Source of the DNA: Tepidisphaeraceae bacterium
Lineage (GTDB): Bacteria > Planctomycetota > Phycisphaerae > Tepidisphaerales > Tepidisphaeraceae
Reading direction: 5' to 3'
DNA: 64,000 nt
Assembly: GCA_035998445.1 (NCBI GenBank)
Contig: DASYHQ010000059.1
Span: 1-64,000, forward strand
Below the pieces are notes generated by a model. That model was not told the origin of the DNA. It saw nothing but the letters and a program-made list of their open reading frames with translations, and did not search any database. Every line of letters begins with the position of its first letter. The first letter of the stretch is position 1. The translations under genes were made by a program, and so were the position numbers. Below, in pieces: positions 17,435-26,177 of the stretch.

Positions 17435-18192
17435 CGGCCCGGCTTCTTGTCGGCCAGCCACTTGGCGGCCCGCAACGCGCCGTGCGCGAACGTGTCGCGG
17501 TTGGTGGCGACGTGCGTCAGTTCCAGCCGTTCACCAAGCGCCGCGAAGTACGCAGTGTGCCGCCCCACCTCATCCCCGATGCGCAGCGCGTGCATGCCGA
17601 TCTCGCCGCGGTTGCGCACGGCTTCATCACCGTGGCGATCGTAGATCAACGCGTCCTTCGTCTTACCCGTCGAAGCGAGGATGGCCTCGGCCAACCCCAT
17701 CGCGGTGCCGCTGGGGGCGTCCTTCTTGAAGCGGTGATGGCCTTCGACGATCTCGATGTCGTAGTCGTCGCCGAGCATCTTGGCGACCTGCGCCGCCACC
17801 TTGAACAGCAGGTTGACGCCAAGGCTCATGTTCGGCGCCTGCAGCACCGCGATATCGGCGGCCGCCTGATCGATGATCGCGTGGTCGCTCGCCTGCAGGC
17901 CCGTCGTGCCGATGACGAGCGCGATGCCGCGGTCCCGGCACGTCTTCAACCAGTGCCGCGTCGCCGCCGGCGCAGTGAAGTCGATCATCACTTGCGGCGT
18001 CGCCCGCAGGTCGCTGGTGATCGGCACGCCGATCTTCCCGACGCCCGCAATCTCACCGGCGTCCCGATCGATGCTCGGGCTGTCACCACGATCAATCGCC
18101 GCGACGACGTCGAAGTCGCCCGACTGTTTTCCGAGGGCAATCAACCGCTGGCCCATACGGCCCGCGGCTCCGGTGATGGCAATGGTGGTCAT
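17404..18192 (-). CDS. dapB: 4-hydroxy-tetrahydrodipicolinate reductase
   Basis: From the Met beginning MTTIAITGAAGRMGQRLI the product is about 262 residues, the usual DapB length. The cofactor motif GAAGRMGQ, the GTTGL segment near 95 and the signature EGHHRFKKDAPSGTAMGLAEA near 150-170 (catalytic His/His/Lys) are all present. It reduces the dihydrodipicolinate precursor in lysine and diaminopimelate biosynthesis in the cytoplasm. An upstream Met at 18222 adds ten residues without support. Threonine synthase, another aspartate-family enzyme, lies nearby on the same strand, separated by the GxxExxY cassette. Confidence 0.95.
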   Translation of the reverse strand: MTTIAITGAAGRMGQRLIALGKQSGDFDVVAAIDRGDSPSIDRDAGEIAGVGKIGVPITSDLRATPQVMIDFTAPAATRHWLKTCRDRGIALVIGTTGLQASDHAIIDQAAADIAVLQAPNMSLGVNLLFKVAAQVAKMLGDDYDIEIVEGHHRFKKDAPSGTAMGLAEAILASTGKTKDALIYDRHGDEAVRNRGEIGMHALRIGDEVGRHTAYFAALGERLELTHVATNRDTFAHGALRAAKWLADKKPGRYTVADVLGL

Positions 18193-18226
18193 GTGTCGTG
18201 TCTCTCTATCGTGGTTCTGCATCCGT

Positions 18227-18268
18227 CGCGCGCCAAAGTCGCCAAGGGGCCAAGAGCGCCAAGAAGAT
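18227..18268. repeat. Left inverted repeat of the GxxExxY cassette
   Basis: A CGCCAAG-rich word (CGCGCCAAAGTCGCCAAG then GGCCAAGAGCGCCAAG) ends at the GxxExxY stop codon. It is the imperfect reverse complement of 18716-18756 on the other side of the gene. Confidence 0.75.
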
Positions 18269-18700
18269 CTAGTTTGGTTTGCGAGCGATCACGCGACGGA
18301 TGCCTTCTTTTAAGAGGGGTACGTTGAAGTTGATCAGCAGAGCTAGGGGTTCCCCGATCATGTTCATGTAGGTGACGACCTGCATGCGATGGACGGGGAG
18401 CAATGCTTCCACGGACTTGATCTCGACGATCAAGCGGTCGCCGACGAGGAGATCAATACGACCCTTGGCGACAACAACGTCTTTGTAGACGATGTCTACC
18501 CATTTCTGCCGCACGAACGGCACGCGACGCAACGTCAACTCGACGGCCATCGCGCATTCGTACGCATCTTCAGTCAAACCGGGCCCGAGCCTTCGATGCA
18601 CCTCGATCGCCGCCCCGATCACCGTCCGAGCCAGTTCGTCCAGTTCGGCAGGCGGTTCGACCAGATCGTTGTAAGGAGTCGGCTCATCGTCGAACGCCAT
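18269..18700 (-). CDS. GxxExxY family protein (PD-(D/E)XK-like nuclease fold)
   Basis: From MAFDDEPTPYNDL the product is about 143 residues. It shows the family hallmark GLTEDAYECAM (G-x-x-E-x-x-Y), IGAAIEVHRRLGPG before it, and the nuclease-like core GRIDLLVGDRLIVEIKSVE (D...E-x-K) near 85-105. The fold suggests a metal-dependent nuclease, but the function of the family is unproven. The longer upstream start at 18778 would translate the flanking repeat and is rejected. It is bracketed by CGCCAAG-type inverted repeats and sits between dapB and thrC, which suggests an inserted cassette. Confidence 0.85.
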   Translation of the reverse strand: MAFDDEPTPYNDLVEPPAELDELARTVIGAAIEVHRRLGPGLTEDAYECAMAVELTLRRVPFVRQKWVDIVYKDVVVAKGRIDLLVGDRLIVEIKSVEALLPVHRMQVVTYMNMIGEPLALLINFNVPLLKEGIRRVIARKPN

Positions 18701-18715
18701 CCGCAATCCTCCACT

Positions 18716-18756
18716 GTCTTCCTTGGCGTCCTTGGCTACTTGGCGATCTTGGCGCG
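18716..18756. repeat. Right inverted repeat of the GxxExxY cassette
   Basis: CTTGGCGTCCTTGGC followed by ACTTGGCGATCTTGGCGCG matches, in reverse complement, the repeat at 18227-18268 with only a few mismatches. It lies just upstream of the GxxExxY start and 22 bases before the thrC stop. Confidence 0.75.
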
Positions 18757-18777
18757 AAACGAATGACGGAGGCCCCA

Positions 18778-20253
18778 TTAGTACTCCGCCACCGGCAACC
18801 CCGACTTCACCGCCTTCAATTCTATTCCTTCAACCAGCTTCGCGTCCCCGCCCATCGCCACAACGATGCTCGCCAGATCATCCGCCACGGCGATCGGGCG
18901 GTTGCTTAGCCGGCCGTGCGGTTCGGTCTTGGGGGCCAGGTCCTGAACGCTCTTCATGTCCAGACCCGTGTGGTACTTCACGGTGGCGTTGGGGTCTTTC
19001 AGTTCGTGGCCGGTCAGGATGCAGACGACGCTTTCGTCTTTGCCGATCACGCCTTCATCCAGCAACTGCCGCAGGCCGGCGACGCTGGCGCCGCTGGCGG
19101 GCTCGCAGCCGAAGCCGTAGCGGGCGACGAGGGCGCGGTGTTCCAGAATCTGCTCGTCGTCGGCCTGGCGGACGACGCCGTTCATCGTCTCCAGCGCCCG
19201 CAGGGCCTTGGGCAGGTTCACCGGCCGGCTGATCTCGATCGCGCTGGCGACGGTGTCGGGGTGGTAGTTCGCTTCGTCCAGCGCCGCATAGTGCTTGCCG
19301 ATCGTGTCGCGGTTCACGTGGCCGGCGTTCCACTTCAAGCCGTGCTCGTTCACCAGCACGTGGAACGTGTTGGCTCCCGCGGCGCTGATGACCGCCAGCC
19401 GGGGGATTTTCTTAATCAGGCCCAGTTCCTTCAGTTCCGCGAACGCTTTGCCGAACGCGCTGCAATTGCCCAGGTTGCCGCCGGGCACGATGATCCAATC
19501 CGGCGGGTTCCAGTCGCGGGCTTCCAGAATGCGATACATGATCGACTTCTGGCCCTCCAGGCGGAAGGGGTTGACGCTGTTCATCAGGTAAATGCCCATG
19601 GCAGGCACGTCGACCGCGATCTGCCGTACGCGCCGCAGGCAGGCATCGAAATCGCCTTGTATCTGTAGCGTGAGCGCGCCGTAATCGAGCGCCTGCGACA
19701 GCTTGCCGAAGCTGATCTTCCCGCTGCCGATGAAGACGATGCCGGTCATCTCGCTCAAGGATGCGAACATCGCCAGCGACGCGCTCGTGTTGCCCGTGGA
19801 CGCGCACGCCACCTTCTTGGCCCCCACCATTTTGGCGTGGGTGAAGGCCGCCGTCATGCCGTTGTCCTTAAAGCTGCCGCTGGGGTTCAAACCCTCGTAC
19901 TGCAGTAGCAGGTTGCCCGGTTTCATGCCCATTTCGCGGGCCAGCAGGCGGGCGTCCTGCAGTTGCGTGCGGCCCTCACCGATCGTCACGATTTCCGATT
20001 CGTCCCGATAGAACGGCAACAGCTCGCGGAACCGCCACACGCCCGAGAAGTCGGCCCGCCCGGCCGCGTCGGTCCCCTTGGTCGCCCAACGGCCCTCGAA
20101 GTGGCTCAGCGACTTCGGCACGGGCAGTTTGGACCAGTCGTACAGGATGTCGAGCAGGCTGCCGCACGCCGTGCAGGCCACCTTCGTCTCGCCCACGTCG
20201 TAGGTCGCTCCGCAGGCCGGGTTAATGCACTTCTGATGGGCGGCGTGGTTCAT
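18778..20253 (-). CDS. thrC: Threonine synthase
   Basis: A 491-residue PLP enzyme. The N-terminal zinc-like motif CINPAC...CTAC (residues 10-31) is found in many threonine synthases of this type. The PLP lysine is in [11 protein letters not shown] near 122-132. The [12 protein letters not shown] phosphate-binding loop follows near 148, and [17 protein letters not shown] near 255. It converts O-phosphohomoserine to threonine in the cytoplasm. It is longer than Bacillus-type enzymes (about 350) because of the N-terminal zinc part and a C-terminal extension after 430. No other thr genes are adjacent. Confidence 0.92.
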   Translation of the reverse strand: MNHAAHQKCINPACGATYDVGETKVACTACGSLLDILYDWSKLPVPKSLSHFEGRWATKGTDAAGRADFSGVWRFRELLPFYRDESEIVTIGEGRTQLQDARLLAREMGMKPGNLLLQYEGLNPSGSFKDNGMTAAFTHAKMVGAKKVACASTGNTSASLAMFASLSEMTGIVFIGSGKISFGKLSQALDYGALTLQIQGDFDACLRRVRQIAVDVPAMGIYLMNSVNPFRLEGQKSIMYRILEARDWNPPDWIIVPGGNLGNCSAFGKAFAELKELGLIKKIPRLAVISAAGANTFHVLVNEHGLKWNAGHVNRDTIGKHYAALDEANYHPDTVASAIEISRPVNLPKALRALETMNGVVRQADDEQILEHRALVARYGFGCEPASGASVAGLRQLLDEGVIGKDESVVCILTGHELKDPNATVKYHTGLDMKSVQDLAPKTEPHGRLSNRPIAVADDLASIVVAMGGDAKLVEGIELKAVKSGLPVAEY

Positions 20254-20303
20254 GCTGTTAAGAGGGTATGAATTCAGCCGTTAAAGGTCAAAGCGGCATG
20301 GGG

Positions 20304-20444
20304 AAGAAGTGGGTGGTGGCCAGTGGTTAGCGAGCAGTAAGAGATGGCTGTTATGGATTGAATGTTCATCAACCGTCCGCCACAGCCCAGATCCCCATTT
20401 TTGGCCTTCACTGCCCGTATCAGCTGACCACTGCCCACCGCTTC
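20304..20444. repeat. Degenerate inverted repeat upstream of thrC
   Basis: GTGGTGGCCAGTGGTTAGC near 20312 faces CAGCTGACCACTGCCCACC near 20421, about 90 bases apart, with GAAG/CTTC ends. The 258-base spacer between thrC and the small gene at 20512 is mostly this element; no clear promoter was seen. Confidence 0.5.
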
Positions 20445-20511
20445 ATTTCCCTAACGACGCGCTCATCAAAGTTCCGATAACAGTCGCATGAGTGGAGGCA
20501 CGGAGCAAACG

Positions 20512-20730
20512 ATGATGTTCAGCACCGCAGCGCGTTTACGGTTGGTTCGACAGGCGCACGAGCGATTTCTGGCCATGGCGGCCCTGGATTGCATTATGGA
20601 CAAGTCCGTCCGGGTGGATTTCTCGGACGATGCAGAACGTTCCGCCGAACCGGACCGTGAGGGCGCCGATCATGTCGACGAATCGCCCGACTGGACGGCG
20701 CTATTGCGCGGTGGCGTTCTGGACGATTAA
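20512..20730 (+). CDS. Small protein of unknown function upstream of fliD
   Basis: A 72-residue protein. GGAG six bases before the ATG at 20512 favours this start over the ATG at 20488. It has an N-terminal amphipathic helix (TAARLRLVRQAHERFLAMAAL) and an acidic tail (DDAERSAEPDREGADHVDES). It ends 39 bases before fliD on the same strand and may be cotranscribed. Position suggests a flagellar accessory role, but no FlgN, FlaG or CsrA-like signature is seen. Confidence 0.55.
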   Translation: MMFSTAARLRLVRQAHERFLAMAALDCIMDKSVRVDFSDDAERSAEPDREGADHVDESPDWTALLRGGVLDD

Positions 20731-20769
20731 TACGGGGTCGTGTGACGATCAACCGCAAGGTGACGTGAT

Positions 20770-23730
20770 ATGGGCAGGGTAACGAGCAGCGTCGGGCTGG
20801 TGAGCGGGATCGATTCCAAGGCGATCATCGATCAGCTCATTGCGCTCGAGTCGCAGTCGAAGAAGAAGCTCGAAACCCGCGTCAGCACCACCAACAACCA
20901 AAAAAAGGCCTACGACACGCTACTGACGGCCGTCAAGGGCATTCGCGACCAGTCGCTATCGCTCCAACGACCCAGCACGTTTAACGCGGCGTCGGCCACC
21001 AGCAGCAACGATAGCGTGCTATCGGCCACCGCCAGCAACGGCGCGACGCTGGGCTCGTACCAGTTCCGCGTCGCGCGGTTAGTGACGGCCCAGCAGTCGG
21101 TCTCCACCGGCTTCTCCGACTTCAAGACGCAGCGCGTGGGCGCCGGCAACCTGACCGTGGAAATGGGTGGCGGTGAGGTGAATACCCAGACCCTGCTGGC
21201 CGACCTGAACGGTGGGGCGGGCGTGAGCAGGGGCACCTTCCGTATTACCGACCGCAGCGGCGCCAGCACGGTGATCGACGCGTCGGCGGCCGTCACGCTC
21301 GACGACGTCGTGCGGAAGATCAACTCCTCGACCGACATCCGCGTGAAGGCCACCATCGACGGTGACCGCCTGAAGCTGACCGACGGCACCGGCTCTTCAT
21401 CGCAAAACCTGATCGTGCAGGACCAGGGCAACACCACCACCGCCGCCGGCCTGGGCATCGCCACGACCGCCGCCGGCATCGCCAGTGGCACGTTGACTGG
21501 GACCGACATCAACTCGATCAGCACCACGACCGCGCTGGCGAAGCTGAACGACGGGCTGGGCATTCGCAAGGCATCTGCCAATGCCGATGACATCACCCTC
21601 ACCACGCGCGACGGCAACACGTATTCCGTCAACCTCGCCAACGCCAAGACGGTGGGCGACATCGTCAACGAGTTTGACTCGGCGACCGGTGGCAAGGTCA
21701 AGCTGACGATTAACGCCGACGGTGACGGCTTAAAGGCCACCGACACCACCGCGGGCGGCGGCACGTTCTCCATCGCCGCCGCCAATGGCTCCAACGCCGC
21801 CGCCGATTTGGGGCTGGTGGGATCGGGCGGCAGCGCGATCGACGGCAAGCCGATTCTGGGTGGGCTGAACACCGTGCTGCTGAAGACGCTGAACGGCGGT
21901 ACGGGGCTGGAGTTGGGGCAGTTGAAGATCACCGACCGTTCCGGCACCGCAGCCACGATCGACCTCGGTGGCATCAAGACGCTGCAGGGCGTGCTGGACA
22001 AGATCAACTCGACCACCGCGAGCGGGTTCGCTGTGAAGGCAACCGTGAAGGACTCCGGCAACGGCATCCAGATTACCGACGCCTCGGGTGGCACGGGCGA
22101 CCTCATCATCGAAGACACGACCCTCAGCACCGCGACGGCGTTGGGCCTCAACGGCACGTTCAACAACACCACGCCGACGGCTGTGGGCAAGAACCTTCAG
22201 CGGCAATGGGTGAACGAGAACTCGCTGCTGGCCGGCCTGAACGGTGGCAAGGGCGTGACGCCGGGCATCATGAAGTTCACCAGTTCCAGCGGCAATGTGG
22301 CGGCGGTCGACCTGTCGATCGCTGGCTACACCACCCTGGGGCAGGTGATGAAGGCGATCAACGACAAGACGGCCGCCATCGGCATCACCGCCGGCCTGAA
22401 CGCCAACGGCGACGGCCTGCTGCTGACGGACTCGGCCGGTGGCGCTAACAAACTGAAGGTCGAAGACCAAAGCGGCACCATGGCCGCCAACCTCAACATT
22501 CGCGGCCAGGCCAGTGCCACGACGATCGACGGCTCGTACGAGAAGACGATCGCCATCACCGCGACCGATACGCTGACGGAAGTGACCAAGAAGTTCACCG
22601 AACTCGCGTACGGTCTATCGGCCAACGTCATCAACGACGGTTCGGGTGCATCCCCCTACCGCCTGTCGCTGACCGCGTTCAACTCCGGCATGAACGGCCG
22701 CGTGGTCTTCGACGCCGGCACGACCAACCTCGGCACGCGGAAGATCGTGGACGCCCAGGATGCGGCCGTGTTCGTCGGTGGGTCGGCCAACACGGAGCCG
22801 CTGCTGGTGACCGGATCGAGCAACCAGTTGTCGGGTGTGCTGCCGGGCGTGAACATTGACTTGCACTCGGCCAGCGACAGCGTGGTCTCGCTGAACGTTA
22901 CGCGGTCGGCCGACAGTTTGGTGGAGACGGTGCAGAAGTACGTCGACGGGTTCAACGAGATCGTGGCTGGGATCGACGTGCTGACGAAGTTCGACACCGA
23001 GACCAACACGCGCGGTCTGCTGATGGGCGATTCGAGCGTGCAGGGCGTGGAAACCGCAATCTATGCCTCTATGAACCAGGTCGTCACCGGCGCCGGCCAA
23101 TTCCGCACGTTGGCGGACGTGGGCATCACCATCGGCGAAGGCGCGGCGCTGGAGTTCGACGAGGACAAGTTCCGGAAGGCGTACGCCGACGACGCGACAG
23201 GCGTCGAGAAGCTCTTCACGGCCGTCGATCGCACGACCGTCACCAAGACTACCACCGGTGGCATCCTGACCAACGGCGTGGGGGCCGACGGCACCGTCAT
23301 CAACTACGTCGTCACCGGCGGAACGACCACGACCACCACTTCCATCAACGGTCCGGTCGTGCCCAACGGCACCACCTACGACGGTGGCACCCCCACCACC
23401 GTGGGCGGCGTGACCACGGTGACCGGCGCGACCATCTTCCAGAACACCACCACCACGGTCGGCCGGGGGTTCGGTTACCTGATCGAGGGCGCGCTCACGC
23501 GGCTGACCGACCCGGTGAGCGGCCTGATCACGCAGACGAACAAGAACCTGGATTCGAAGATCGAAGGGTTCAAGTCGCGCATCGAGTCGCTCGACAAGAT
23601 GCTGGAACAGAAGCGCGCCCGCCTGCAGAAGCAGTTTGCCGACATGGAATCGGTGCTGTCGAAGATGCAGGGCCAGCAGCAGGCGATCAACAGCTATCAG
23701 CCCATCTCGTACGCGCCGGCCACGTCCTAG
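20770..23730 (+). CDS. fliD: Flagellar hook-associated protein 2 (filament cap)
   Basis: A 986-residue protein, about twice the usual size. The N-terminal FliD domain (GLVSGIDSKAIIDQLIALES, residues 9-28) and the C-terminal coiled coil (LDSKIEGFKSRIESLDKMLEQKRARLQKQF near 930-960) are typical. Between them are four tandem units of about 100 residues. Each opens with a L-x-x-LN-G-G-x-G-x pattern (LLADLNGGAG, ALAKLNDGLG, LLKTLNGGTG, LLAGLNGGKG) and ends in a K-x-T-D-x-x-G strand. These are flagellin hook-IN type repeats. A Thr/Gly-rich stretch (about 835-895) follows. It caps the growing filament outside the cell. fliS follows after 84 bases. Confidence 0.92.
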   Translation: MGRVTSSVGLVSGIDSKAIIDQLIALESQSKKKLETRVSTTNNQKKAYDTLLTAVKGIRDQSLSLQRPSTFNAASATSSNDSVLSATASNGATLGSYQFRVARLVTAQQSVSTGFSDFKTQRVGAGNLTVEMGGGEVNTQTLLADLNGGAGVSRGTFRITDRSGASTVIDASAAVTLDDVVRKINSSTDIRVKATIDGDRLKLTDGTGSSSQNLIVQDQGNTTTAAGLGIATTAAGIASGTLTGTDINSISTTTALAKLNDGLGIRKASANADDITLTTRDGNTYSVNLANAKTVGDIVNEFDSATGGKVKLTINADGDGLKATDTTAGGGTFSIAAANGSNAAADLGLVGSGGSAIDGKPILGGLNTVLLKTLNGGTGLELGQLKITDRSGTAATIDLGGIKTLQGVLDKINSTTASGFAVKATVKDSGNGIQITDASGGTGDLIIEDTTLSTATALGLNGTFNNTTPTAVGKNLQRQWVNENSLLAGLNGGKGVTPGIMKFTSSSGNVAAVDLSIAGYTTLGQVMKAINDKTAAIGITAGLNANGDGLLLTDSAGGANKLKVEDQSGTMAANLNIRGQASATTIDGSYEKTIAITATDTLTEVTKKFTELAYGLSANVINDGSGASPYRLSLTAFNSGMNGRVVFDAGTTNLGTRKIVDAQDAAVFVGGSANTEPLLVTGSSNQLSGVLPGVNIDLHSASDSVVSLNVTRSADSLVETVQKYVDGFNEIVAGIDVLTKFDTETNTRGLLMGDSSVQGVETAIYASMNQVVTGAGQFRTLADVGITIGEGAALEFDEDKFRKAYADDATGVEKLFTAVDRTTVTKTTTGGILTNGVGADGTVINYVVTGGTTTTTTSINGPVVPNGTTYDGGTPTTVGGVTTVTGATIFQNTTTTVGRGFGYLIEGALTRLTDPVSGLITQTNKNLDSKIEGFKSRIESLDKMLEQKRARLQKQFADMESVLSKMQGQQQAINSYQPISYAPATS

Positions 23731-23814
23731 AACGTGCGCAGCGGCTTCGGGCTCAATCTGGCCGCAGCGCTTGGCCGATACTTCGGTTGAGACGGCAAGA
23801 ACAGGTCACCCTGC

Positions 23815-24276
23815 ATGAACCCACAAGCGGCCCAACAGCAATACCTTAAGACCCGCGTGATGACGGCCACCCCCGAGCAGCTGCAGCTGATGCTGTACGA
23901 CGGCGCGGTGCGCTTCGCCGAGCAAGGTCGAGCCGCACTGATCGCCAAGCAGTTCGAGCAGAGCTACAACTCGATCGGCCGGGTGCAGCGCATCTTGACC
24001 GAGCTGACCTGCAGCCTGAAGCGCGACGTGTCCCCGGAACTGTGCGACCGCCTGCGCGGGCTGTACACGTACGCCTACAAGAAGCTGATCGAGGCCAACA
24101 CGGAACACACCGTTGAGCCGTTGGATGAGGTGATCGAGCTGCTGAAGTACCAGCGCGAGACCTGGGCGATGCTGCTCGAACAGCTCGGCAAGCAGAAGGC
24201 CGGCGCCAAGGCCGCTGGAATGGACATCCCCGCGCCCAACGAGCGGATGGAACAATCGATCCGGATTAGCGCGTAA
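23815..24276 (+). CDS. fliS: Flagellar export chaperone FliS
   Basis: A 153-residue protein of helical FliS type. AAQQQYLKTRVMTATPEQLQ at the N-terminus is followed by LMLYDGAVRFAEQGR, the family signature (L-x-x-LYDGA). The tail beyond residue 125 is a Lys/Ala-rich extension. It binds the flagellin C-terminus in the cytoplasm to prevent early polymerisation. The fliD-fliS order is standard. No flagellin gene is in this window. Confidence 0.93.
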   Translation: MNPQAAQQQYLKTRVMTATPEQLQLMLYDGAVRFAEQGRAALIAKQFEQSYNSIGRVQRILTELTCSLKRDVSPELCDRLRGLYTYAYKKLIEANTEHTVEPLDEVIELLKYQRETWAMLLEQLGKQKAGAKAAGMDIPAPNERMEQSIRISA

Positions 24277-24302
24277 CCTGTGGTTGGCTGATGATCCGCT
24301 CC

Positions 24303-24751
24303 GGTCCCTCTCCCGGTACTCCGGGAGAGGCTAGGTGAGGGTGATTTCCGGATAGGCTGACCACGCCGTTCGGACAAGCTGTCATCTCAAAGAGAGCGGA
24401 AGCGACCTGAGGATCTCGTTCGTTCCAGCGATTCTCGGCCAACCGAGATCCCTCCAGTCGCCTTAAAGCTAGCGGATAAAATCCTCTTGCGTGACTATTC
24501 ACCGTTGTCATCCCGATGGGAGCCGAAGGCGACCTGAGGGATCTCGACTGACTGACGGTGCGGGCCTTGGGAGATCCCTCGGGTCGCTACCGCTCCCCTC
24601 GGGATGACAGGTAGCGCTTTGGGCTGAGTTTCGTCCACTAGCCTTTAGGCGCGGCTCGGGATGACACTTAGAGCTGCCTCGCCATCTGGGTCGTCGTTCC
24701 GCATTCGAAATCACCCTCACCCAGCCTCTCCCGGAGTACCGGGAGAGGGGT
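24303..24751. repeat. Nested palindromic spacer (families D and C) between fliS and tatD
   Basis: Outer arms are family D: CTCCCGGTACTCCGGGAG at 24310 with GGTGAGGGTGATTTC after it, mirrored at 24712-24750 by GAAATCACCCTCACC and CTCCCGGAGTACCGGGAG. Inside is a family C pair (GTCATCCCGATGGGAGC at 24507, closing with GCTCCCCTCGGGATGAC at 24608) and a degenerate C-like pair at about 24380-24465. No gene is seen in these 450 bases. Confidence 0.85.
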
Positions 24752-24758
24752 AAGAGCC

Positions 24759-25517
24759 CTACCGCCAGTCGTAAAACGTTTCCGCATTCCGCGTCACGGC
24801 CGCATCCAATTCCGCGTAATCCAGCCCCTTCAGCTCCGCCACGCGCCGCGCGGTGTGTACCACCAACGACGGCTCATTCACCTTCTGACCGCGGAACGGT
24901 TCCGGCGACAGGTACGGGGCATCGGTTTCCACCAGCAGCCGCTCGAGCGGCGTCGCCAGCACGGCCCGACGTTGCTCGTCGGACTTTTTGAACGTGATGA
25001 CGCCGGTATAGCCCAGCCAATACCCGGCATCGGCGATCCGCTTCGCCTCAGCCTCGGTACCCGTGAAGCAGTGGAAGACTGCCCGCAGCAACTGGAAGTC
25101 GGCCATGATGGCGAGCGTGTCGTCGACGGCCTCGCGGCAATGGATGATGACCGGCCGTTGGGCTCGCTGGGCGATCCGCAGTTGTTCGATGAAAAACCAC
25201 CGCTGGCGGTCGCGCGGCGAGCCGTGGAAGTAATCCATGCCCATCTCCCCTATCGCCACGACGGCGGGATCGCTCAGCAACGGCTCCAACGCCGCGACAT
25301 CCGCTTCCTGAGACTCGGCGACGTAGTTGGGATGGATGCCGACCGAGCAACGGACGTTGTCGAGCTTCTGGCACAGCGCGATCGACGCGCGGGAGTCTTC
25401 GAGGTTCGTAGCGACAGAGACCATCTTACGTACGCCATTACGCTCGGCGCGAGACAGCACGTCGTCCAGTTGAGACGAAAGCCGCTCGTCGGTCAGATGA
25501 CAATGGGTGTCGATCAA
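24759..25517 (-). CDS. tatD: TatD-family metal-dependent hydrolase
   Basis: Starting at the TTG at 25517, with GGAG ten bases upstream, the product is about 252 residues beginning with the family hallmark IDTHCHLTD (the HxH metal pair). Further metal ligands are E in GEMGMDYFHG near 92, H in PVIIHCREA near 128, H in AVFHCFTG near 153 and D in ETDAPYLSPEPF near 203. It acts as a 3'-5' exonuclease or deoxyribonuclease on DNA. An apparent ATG start at 25562 lies inside a family A repeat (MGGTPMPR is repeat translation) and is rejected. An alternative codon is therefore needed. Confidence 0.92.
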   Translation of the reverse strand: MIDTHCHLTDERLSSQLDDVLSRAERNGVRKMVSVATNLEDSRASIALCQKLDNVRCSVGIHPNYVAESQEADVAALEPLLSDPAVVAIGEMGMDYFHGSPRDRQRWFFIEQLRIAQRAQRPVIIHCREAVDDTLAIMADFQLLRAVFHCFTGTEAEAKRIADAGYWLGYTGVITFKKSDEQRRAVLATPLERLLVETDAPYLSPEPFRGQKVNEPSLVVHTARRVAELKGLDYAELDAAVTRNAETFYDWR

Positions 25518-25538
25518 AGGAGATCTCCGTGCTCCGAA

Positions 25539-25678
25539 CCGCGGCATGGGCGTCCCGCCCATGCATGCGGTGAGGCCGGACGATTCTGTTTATTGGGTAC
25601 CGCTCGGCCGGCGCGGTTTGCCTGAAACTCTGCTTCTAATTTCAGTCCACAGGCATGGGCGGGACGCCCATGCCACCG
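25539..25678. repeat. Inverted-repeat element, family A copy 5
   Basis: The left core CATGGGCGTCCCGCCCATG and right core CATGGGCGGGACGCCCATG differ from the other copies at the centre, yet remain exact reverse complements of each other. The element sits between yraN and tatD and covers the region where tatD would otherwise have an apparent ATG. Confidence 0.9.
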
Positions 25679-25708
25679 TAAAGCAAAGCCACTCGCGTTC
25701 ACCGCTGC

Positions 25709-26110
25709 CTAAAACGTCGGCCCGAACGCGTTTTCGATGTGGTTCACCTGCGGTTCGCGACCGGTAGGCCAGACGATCGCCACCACGTCGAACCGCGCCG
25801 GGGGTTGCGGCACGCCGTAGCGGGTCAGGTAGAACTTGGCGGCCTTGGTCACCTGGTTCTGCTTGTGGCCATTCACCTGGTCTTCGGGGGCGGCCTGGGA
25901 ATCGTCGGTGCGCGTCTTCACCTCGACGAAGACGAGCGTCGTGCCGTCGCGCGCGATGATGTCAATCTCGCCCATCTCGCAGCGGAAGTTGCGCACGATG
26001 ATCGTGTACCCCTTGTTGCGCAACACCCGCGCCGCAATGTTCTCCCCGCGATCGCCAAGCAGGTCCTTCGCGGGCGAGGGCTTCACGAGCTTTTGAAACC
26101 ATTCAAACAT
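25709..26110 (-). CDS. yraN: UPF0102/YraN-family endonuclease-like protein
   Basis: A 133-residue protein with the family core. GDRGENIAARVLRNKGYTI is near residues 19-37, GEIDIIARDGTTLVFVEVKTR near 47-67 carries the PD-(D/E)XK-like D...E-x-K residues, and KAAKFYLTR follows near 88. YraN proteins are predicted Holliday-junction-resolvase-like nucleases; their role is not settled. It is separated from the upstream substrate-binding protein gene by 67 bases on the same strand and from tatD by a family A repeat. Confidence 0.92.
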   Translation of the reverse strand: MFEWFQKLVKPSPAKDLLGDRGENIAARVLRNKGYTIIVRNFRCEMGEIDIIARDGTTLVFVEVKTRTDDSQAAPEDQVNGHKQNQVTKAAKFYLTRYGVPQPPARFDVVAIVWPTGREPQVNHIENAFGPTF

Positions 26111-26177
26111 CGCGCGACAGCGTAACTTCAGGGGGCTGTTAACGCTATGGGAAGAGACGACGTAGACCTTTCCGTCC

